From: Hippasteria phrygiana
Lineage: Eukaryota > Echinodermata > Asteroidea > Valvatida > Goniasteridae
DNA length: 64,000 bases
Direction: 5' to 3'
Assembly: GCA_037893225.1 (NCBI GenBank)
Contig: JAZGUH010000756.1
Span: 193,501 to 257,500 of the forward strand
Part shown: piece by piece, positions 59,301 through 64,000 of the stretch
Layout: every line of letters begins with the position of its first letter
Position numbering within the stretch: position 1 is the stretch's first letter
Made by a program: the position numbers and the translations under genes
The notes under the pieces: model-generated
Seen by the model: only the letters and a program-made list of their open reading frames with translations
What the model was told of the DNA's origin: nothing
The model's database searches: none

Positions 59301-62300
59301 TAGAGTAAAGTTTGATAAAAAAGATGGTAGGACTGGCAGATACTAATGTGAGCTAAATGTATGCTCACAACAATTACCTTTTCTATTTAATACAGGTGAA
59401 AAATGTAAACCAGGCATAGTAAGGCATTAAATATCAATTTCTTCAGATATGTCAAGTGTTCAAATAATTTTGCACACCACTGTACATAAATTGAGATTTG
59501 CTGCAGCACTGATAAAACTGTGTTCTTTGATAATACTCTTTAAGCCGTCAAGTCCGGTTTTCTCCTCATTGCAATATATGACGGCATGCAAGATATCAAG
59601 ACGCAAACTGCCAGGGTAAAGAGAGATGATTTGTGACATCGTTCAGTGATGCTTTGCGTGATTGTAGATTTTATAAGAGAAACCAACCAGGCTTTAGTGA
59701 CCTATCGTCTGTTATCATTTGCCAAACCCCAGCTGGCTCATCTCTTGAATTAGACATCCTCTCAGCTCTCAAGATTGATTGGAATTCCAGCCAACAGTTT
59801 CAAACCAATCAATTCTAAAGTTTCTGCTATTTGCTCGATAACATGTTTTTGCCCTCCTTCCAATTACAGGTCAAAGAATTTATCGACAAAAGCAACCTCT
59901 TTGGAGGGAAAACACTTGTCCATGGAAATGCTGGAATGTCAAGAAGGTAGAGTATTCCAAATTGTCTTTAAGCACTTTGTAAATTATCGCTGTGTTGGGT
60001 TTTCTCAAGGCAACAAATAAGTATGAAGCCTAATAAGTCAGCTAATAAGTACAAATGTTACCCACTCTGCAAAAAGGGCAAATATGTTGCCAAATTTGAA
60101 AATAGTGTTTTATATATATAGATGGAAAGGACATTTTATAAGCTTTCATACATGTATGGTATATGTCTGAGGCCTGTAGCATCTTGCATTCACAAGATAT
60201 TTGGAAATTTGCATGTTTGTTTTTCAAGAATTTCTTGAAATGACTTAAGGAGAAACAAGCCATTTAAAAATATAATAAAAAGCAAAGCAATAGATTGAAG
60301 CACTCGACACAAACACATTTTTTTCCCAACTTTATTCACTGAAATCAAAGATTTTGGTTATGAACTAGAATAATATAGGTATCAAAGATGCAAAAAGAAT
60401 CCCTCCCTTAAAAATGACTTGTTTGAAGAATTTTTCACCCTCTTCACATAGAACGGCCCATTGCGTGTAAAAGCGTACAACGACTTATGTGCCCTTTTTG
60501 CAGAGCCGGTCACAAATGTTCTTTTATAACTGCTAATTAGATCAAGAAAATTCAACAGAAATGGATGTCGTTGGATGGTTAGGAATAATTATGGTGACAT
60601 GAGAAAAAATGTTTTCATCCATACATACTTAAAATTTAGAGAGAGAGAGAGAGAGAGAAAACAAATACCATACCATACTTCTAGGTACATGTCTATGGAC
60701 AGCAGCCAATGGTTGTAAATAGAGGTTGCTTCTACACTCAACTTTTATTAATTCCTTTTTACCGTTCCCTTTTCTATTGTCACAGTGCTGCACTTGTCAT
60801 AGCTTATGTCATGGAGACATTTGGATTGTCATTCAAGTAAGTAGAGACGGAGTTTAAAAGTTAGGCATGGCACAGAAGTATTGAATAAATTAGTGCATTG
60901 CACCCTTAGGGTAGGAAAAATAGCACCATATGCAAATGTCACGCGACTGGTATTCATTCTAGTTGGCACTATAATAACCGCAAATACAATAACTAACTCA
61001 ATCCTTTGCATAAATGTGCCCATAGCACTCCTGGGTGGAACATGGGCAAGTGCAGTAAAAATGCCTGGCTTAACCCTAACCCTTCTGCAGTAAAGCCAAA
61101 ATCCACCAGGAGGTTTTGTGGATTAAGGAGATTAGAGCCCAGTCAGTATTATTGTATATACTGGTAAACAAATAAGGTAGGTTCCTGGAAAGTTAAAGTG
61201 CACATTAAGAATGTGTTGGGCTATGTGCCTACAGGATCTATACATGTATGTCTGAAAATTGGCATAGTTTCTTTGGTATCTATTGAATATTTATCGTCTT
61301 TTTAAATCTGGACACAGAACATTTGTAAGGGCTGGCAACCTAAAATGTGGCAAATCCCACCACCGTTGTTGTAGCCCTTAATACCTAGAGTGGCTTTCAG
61401 CCTTGTAATGGGCGACTTCCATTGAAACAAACAAATAAATAAATAAACAAAAATAAATATATAAATAAATAAATAAATACAAAAATTGCACATTGGTGGA
61501 TTTTTGAGTTTTCAGGAAGGTGCATGCTTACATGCCTAGAGATTTAGGGACAACGGAATCTGTGCATCATTGGTCCCTGACAGAACTCGGTGTGCATTTG
61601 CAAAGCCTTGGGCACAACCGTTCCCTAATCATGAGAATGGAGCATGAATGAAAATAATGAAACCTGTTCATTTGATTGGAATCAGGGATGCTGTGCGATA
61701 TGTACAGCAGAGGCGATTCTGCATCAGTCCCAACGAAGGCTTCATGCGACAGCTGGAGGTAAGTTCACATCTCTGCTTCATAAATCCCTAGCACTGCCCT
61801 CTAGAGATTACATGAAATGCCGTGAAATTGGAGTATTTTGTTTTTTGAATGGAGATTTTTGACATTTCACCAGTATAAATTGGGGTAAGATGGCTCCATT
61901 AACCCTAACCCTGCAGGCATTTTTACTGGGAGGATTCCTCAACCTGTCAAAATCCAACACTGTGCAGTAAACCTATGGCACATTCTTTGTACTTGGACAA
62001 ATTGGGGCATCATAGCTCCATGTAAAGTAATGGTGCCACAAGGCCCTGCAGTCCTGAACCCATCAAAATGAGACAAAACCTGCTGTTGGAGTTTGTAAGG
62101 CTTGGGGTAGTTAGGGTTAAAGTTCTAGCCCTTGATGTATTCAGTAATCACAGTCGCGTGTGCACACATATGCACATGCATGTCGGACCTGTCCGACGCA
62201 CATGTCGGACCTGTCATCCGACGCTGTGATTTGTCAATATGTAAAGGGGCGAAACTCAAGGGATCAGTCCATTTGCACATTAGTTTAAAGGTACAACTAC

Positions 62301-63925
62301 AGTCTGTATAGACCAAGTGCCATCTGTCTGTTTTATCTAAACCGCCATGTATTCAAATGTGGCCGGCAGTATGCGCATGCATCGTGTTTACATAAATGCT
62401 CTGGCAGCCAAGCTAAACGGACACAATGGATTGAAACTGCACAAATAGCGGCAAATGGCATCATCCGGCCTGGTGCCACTGTTTTTTTGGGTGCCATTTG
62501 GCATCCTCCGTACGCAAGGGGTTAAGGAGTGACATCAAAGGTCACATAATTTAAAGGCGATCTGACCTGTGACGTCACTCCTAAACCAAATGTTATGCAA
62601 AACACGATGCATGCACATACCACCGGTCACATTTCAATATAGATGTAAACACGTGACCTCAGAGGGCACATCGTCTATTCCTGCTTCAATTACATTTAAG
62701 TAAGTTGATGTCACACAATCGTGAACTAACTGGGCTATCTTACCCTATGTGGGCCCCCAAATATGTCAATATCTTTGTTTAAACACTAGTCAAAAGTCAT
62801 AAACCCATAATGCTGTATAGCCAGGGATCAAGTCCCAACTTTGGATTATATTCTGGAGGTCACATACAGGTTCAAATCCTGCTTGTGTCAATTTTCTTGG
62901 TTCAATTTTCAATTTAATTAAATTGAATTACCTGATACCTGTTTCACTTGCAGTTCATGTGATGTTATACAGATCAAATCATCAGCTTTGCATCACCCAA
63001 ATAAACATTGATAAAGATTCACCCTAATTTATTTATATATATTTGCAGGAGTATGAACCCATTTTTACTGCGAGGTTACAGATTCTGTCACAAAAAAAAA
63101 GTCCACAGACATCAGGTACGCAATCCAAACATTCCTGACGCTTTTCTGTCAACAAAATCTAATATACTGAAATGCAAAATGTTTACTCCTAAAAAGTGAA
63201 TATTGAAAGCATCTATACAGTTCATTATCAGAGAACCACATGGCCAATTGTTCCCAGTGTATTGCCCAACTAGAGCAGGCTCTGATTTCATAGTGCCGCT
63301 TAGGTAGGGTTTGTTAGCTGACTATTTTGTTAACCTTGGCAGTGTTTCACGGCGAAGTCGTGCTGATGCCGTTGCAAACATGGAGATTTCTAATGTTGTC
63401 ATTATTGTTAGCAAATTATGCTTCTGAAGCACTGATCTCTATCTAAACTGGATAGCGCATCGGCTGTCCGAGTTGAAGCTACCGCCCTCCATGTTATCAC
63501 TCCCAATACAATACATGTAGGTTTGCCAACCTTGTCCCCAGGGTCTCCTTTCATCCTCGTCCTCCTTATACATAGAGATCAGTGGTAAATTGAGATTGTT
63601 AATATGGAAGCTACTGGCTTCAGTTGGTTGTACAGTGTGCAATGGTCAATGAGCTATCCAGTTTACATAGAGATCAGTGTTCTGAAGTTGGCAAGCTTTT
63701 GGCTGTGACTTACAAAGAGCTCCTTACGTTCTTTGTGAAATAGCCAAAGGCTCTGTTTGAGAAAATTGTTTGCCATTGCCATTGCGAAAAAACCCGTCTT
63801 CCTATTTTAGCGCTCCTTGAGTTTTAAGAATACAGATTCAAACATAATTTGCTGAAATGTTTTTGTCCGCAGGACTAAAAAGATCTCATGAGGACGTTGA
63901 CTATGAAATGGCAGAGGACAGCTGA
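47315..63925 (+). CDS. STYX: STYX, serine/threonine/tyrosine-interacting pseudophosphatase, 10 exons
   Basis: Exons: 47315-47377, 54229-54261, 55546-55599, 56609-56706, 57968-58028, 59870-59946, 60786-60836, 61686-61758, 63049-63115, 63873-63925. All introns are GT-AG with matching phase, giving 209 residues (human about 223). The order matches the dual-specificity-phosphatase-like STYX: EIVPGLFLGPYAAATKS (33-49), HGITHIVCIRQDIEAQFIKP (57-76), YLVLNVAD (84-91), VHGNAGMSRSAALVIAYVME (120-139), RYVQQRRFCISPNEGF (149-164). In the P-loop the catalytic Cys of HCxxGxxR is Gly122, so the protein should bind but not hydrolyse phospho-substrates, as in vertebrate STYX. Family knowledge: it competes for MAPK binding and modulates ERK localisation and F-box proteins. 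The C-terminal tail is short and acidic (DYEMAEDS). The start ATG is the first in-frame codon of exon 1 and matches the family's N-terminus (ENCVDLKFPEIP). Confidence 0.97.
47378..49110 (+). other. STYX intron 1, proximal part
   Basis: GC-richer than most of the window, with several poly-G runs (47488, 47950) and poly-C (47630). The words 'acccctagaactatgg' (47500) and 'ccatagttctaggggt' (47936) are inverted copies 436 bp apart next to the G-runs. No exon was recognised. Confidence 0.45.
49111..49626. mobile_element. MITE with ttaagcctggtttccat inverted ends
   Basis: Begins ttaagcctggtttccatagt and ends 'gcgattatatggaaaccagg' + cttta. Internally a palindrome 'acagtcggcaaa...tttgccgactgt' lies at ~49209-49252. 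The ttaa-type edges suggest a TTAA-targeting family, but the right side is imperfect. Confidence 0.65.
51735..51975. repeat. 16-bp minisatellite (ggtaagggggagagtc)
   Basis: About 14 near-perfect units of ggtaagggggagagtc, preceded by diverged units and a poly-G run. Strong strand asymmetry (G/A on plus). Confidence 0.95.
52178..53097. mobile_element. Pack-MULE-like element with long TIRs carrying a helicase fragment
   Basis: Ends tagtcttggttccaagacg and its reverse complement. The two terminal arms are inverted copies over ~115 bp at roughly 80% identity. Each arm also contains an internal inverted pair (ccaagacgttcttagcg and cgctaagaacgtcttgg), so it can fold on itself. The flanks are catcatcat at 52169-52177 and 53098-53106, a 9-bp target duplication, although a cat-repeat site makes the exact length ambiguous. 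Removing the element and one duplication restores an uninterrupted acidic coding run (GAT repeats) of the hAT gene, which supports insertion. Nine-base duplications and long TIRs are typical of Mutator-like elements. There is no transposase inside; the cargo is a RecQ-like gene fragment. Confidence 0.82.
52401..52808 (-). pseudogene. Captured RecQ-like helicase N-terminal fragment
   Basis: 135 codons starting MLEKMSDCVDQAIDFTANKL. Visible helicase features: a motif-0-like KLKSHQISAINQFVHG, Walker A LPTGFGKSEIFQ (residues ~47-58), motif Ia VVVPLKALAVDQL (~80-92) and a stretch LFARPESL (~124-131) equivalent to the segment before the DExH box. The frame ends right after this, so motifs II-VI are absent and no ATPase activity is expected. 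The fragment resembles the expanded single-domain RecQ-like helicases of echinoderms and cnidarians. It has an intact ATG and no internal stop, and lies wholly between the terminal repeats of the surrounding element, so it could be expressed from captured upstream sequence (52809-52960). Confidence 0.85.
53191..53696. other. STYX intron 1, near its 3' end
   Basis: Mixed unique sequence and T-rich tracts (53515-53570). No exon or element was resolved. Confidence 0.35.
53697..53830 (-). repeat. tRNA-derived SINE, minus orientation
   Basis: The reverse complement of 53697-53764 reads like a tRNA-like head (ttggtagagcaccggtatgg ... gcgggttcaaattctgc) matching the plus-strand copy at 53991. The phrase cagtttcccttgtggtttgt at 53798 is also shared with that copy's tail. 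Confidence 0.6.
53991..54142 (+). repeat. tRNA-derived SINE, plus orientation
   Basis: The head contains an A-box-like tagctcagttggtacat and B-box ggttcaaatcc (54050-54060), spaced like a tRNA. The tail reads 'ttttctttgttcactttg ... agtttcccttgtggtttg'. It ends 87 bp before STYX exon 2. A third copy, more diverged, is at 62845-62965. Confidence 0.7.
54262..55545 (+). other. STYX intron 2, including an ~80-bp perfect-looking hairpin
   Basis: Mostly unique AT-rich sequence. At 54888-54970 is a long inverted repeat (stem ctcacataaataaattac ... with tacatgt tip) with arms of ~38 bp and almost no loop. At 55195-55360 'cctccgaaatcaccc' and 'gatttcggaggatttg' are inverted and may be a decayed MITE. 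Confidence 0.5.
55600..56608 (+). other. STYX intron 3: simple repeats and a SINE fragment
   Basis: Contains ccccacctccacctgcc repeats (56070-56120), a poly-C/poly-A junction (56130-56167), a (ttta)n tract (56213-56258) and, at 56440-56512, a minus-oriented tRNA-like SINE fragment (gggattcgaaccggggtcac). Confidence 0.6.
56707..57697 (+). other. STYX intron 4, proximal part
   Basis: No recognisable element or exon; the small frames on either strand (for example 57162-57491 plus) have no family features. It ends at a MITE. Confidence 0.35.
57698..57923. mobile_element. hAT-like MITE, copy 3, with 8-bp target duplication
   Basis: Starts cagagttgtagtcgagtccc and ends ctcgactacatctctg. Flanked by atgtaaag at 57690-57697 and 57924-57931. 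Core 'atgacaaaggaatgc' is shared with the copies at 33849 and 38828. It lies 44 bp upstream of STYX exon 5. Confidence 0.92.
58029..59075 (+). other. STYX intron 5, proximal part, with two hairpins
   Basis: A perfect 15-bp stem with 8-base loop at 58283-58320 (tttttcaacgattgt / acaatcgttgaaaaa) and an imperfect 19-bp palindrome at 58694-58734 (aagttctttctcaaaggca / tgcctttgataagaactt). The surrounding 58230-58680 has higher CpG content and may be a decayed element. No exon was seen. Confidence 0.5.
59076..59482 (+). mobile_element. Internally deleted Tc1/mariner element with transposase C-terminus
   Basis: Ends cagtggtgtgcaaaattttt and aataattttgcacaccactg, flanked by TA on both sides (59074-59075, 59483-59484). 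The plus frame 59169-59303 encodes NETLWNELQKTWNSISVETL ... MPERCAAVIAAKGGHTKY then stop, the recognisable C-terminal end of Tc1-type transposases. The catalytic DDE part is missing, so the copy is non-autonomous. Confidence 0.92.
60057..60513. mobile_element. MITE with gtgacccgctctgc-type ends, copy 2
   Basis: Same family as 36665-37108: it starts gttacccactctgcaaaaag and ends ctttttgcagagccggtcac, and is flanked by aaat on both sides (60053-60056, 60514-60517). The interior matches copy 1 almost throughout. In STYX intron 6. Confidence 0.9.
60514..60785 (+). other. STYX intron 6, distal part, with (ga)n tract
   Basis: Includes a gagagagagagagagaga tract at 60641-60658. Nothing else was recognised. 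Confidence 0.4.
60837..61685 (+). other. STYX intron 7
   Basis: Contains a single 'taaccctaaccctt' at ~61070 that may be an end of the TTAACCCTAAC element family, and an AAATA-rich tract at 61428-61480. No exon was seen. Confidence 0.4.
61899..62120. mobile_element. MITE with TTAACCCTAAC ends, copy 2
   Basis: Starts ttaaccctaaccctgcagg and ends gtagttagggttaa. It carries the same internal phrase as the copy at 26911 ('aacctgtcaaaatccaacac') and the same 'gcatttttactgggag' segment, but only 222 bp long. Confidence 0.75.
62121..63048 (+). other. STYX intron 8, distal part, with a SINE copy
   Basis: A direct repeat of 'catgtcggacctgtc' lies at 62179-62215. A diverged plus-oriented SINE copy is at ~62845-62965 (ttctggaggtcacatacagg, ggttcaaatcc, then 'cctgatacctgtttcac'). 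No exon was seen besides the flanking ones. Confidence 0.45.
63430..63679. mobile_element. MITE with cactgatctctat ends and 8-bp duplication
   Basis: Starts cactgatctctatctaaact and ends agtttacatagagatcagtg. It is flanked by ttctgaag at 63422-63429 and 63680-63687. Interior noncoding. The eight-base duplication suggests a hAT-type mobiliser, though the terminal CACTG differs from the usual CAGNG. In STYX intron 9. Confidence 0.88.
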
Positions 63926-64000
63926 TCACATGACCTCCATCTGTAAAGTAGACTATTCGCTGGCTCGAAACAGAATTTGTGCCCTGGTGACGTGGTGTTG

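Overview
The window is eukaryotic: split genes with GT-AG introns, abundant non-autonomous transposons, tRNA-derived SINEs and minisatellites, and no bacterial-type operons. The recognisable genes and repeat types (an STYX orthologue, a non-LTR retrotransposon with a 2A-like NPGP motif and a PHD finger, hAT and Tc1 remnants, frequent tacatgtacatgta motifs, a common 'ggggccaatttcat' MITE) point to a marine invertebrate deuterostome. An echinoderm is my first guess; a hemichordate or cephalochordate is possible. The organism is an inference.

Layout. 1-16875: about 13.8 head-to-tail copies of a 1225-bp repeat with higher-order structure; the array runs off the left edge. 16876-22790: a two-exon plus-strand gene (17708-22423) for a 1070-residue coiled-coil protein that looks transposase-like. 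22791-43071: the first eleven exons, minus strand, of a secreted protein (signal peptide, a TPR-like segment, then a region resembling the N-terminal part of large secreted S9/prolyl-oligopeptidase-like hydrolases). No catalytic exons are visible, so they should lie left of the window beyond the array. Its introns hold a second smaller patch of the 1225-bp repeat (27680-30230), decayed relatives of that repeat (26600-27680, 30230-31860), several MITEs, an 18-bp GC-rich minisatellite and a 2.9-kb element bounded by inverted repeats of about 240 bp. 43500-47300: a 15-bp minisatellite, a MITE, a 3'-truncated non-LTR retrotransposon and another MITE. 47315-63925: STYX, complete in ten small plus-strand exons (209 residues), with introns full of transposons.

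The most interesting object is inside STYX intron 1. A decayed hAT transposase gene (about 50068-53190, minus) is interrupted at 52178-53097 by a 920-bp element with long (~115 bp) terminal inverted repeats and an apparent 9-bp target duplication. That element carries the first ~135 codons of a RecQ-like helicase, truncated before the DExH motif. This is the architecture of a gene-capturing (Pack-MULE-like) transposon, which is unusual in an animal.

All exon structures were read by eye from splice sites, phase continuity and remembered family sequences; no alignment or expression data were available. The two host genes diverge from about 43.1 and 47.3 kb with only repeats visible between them.
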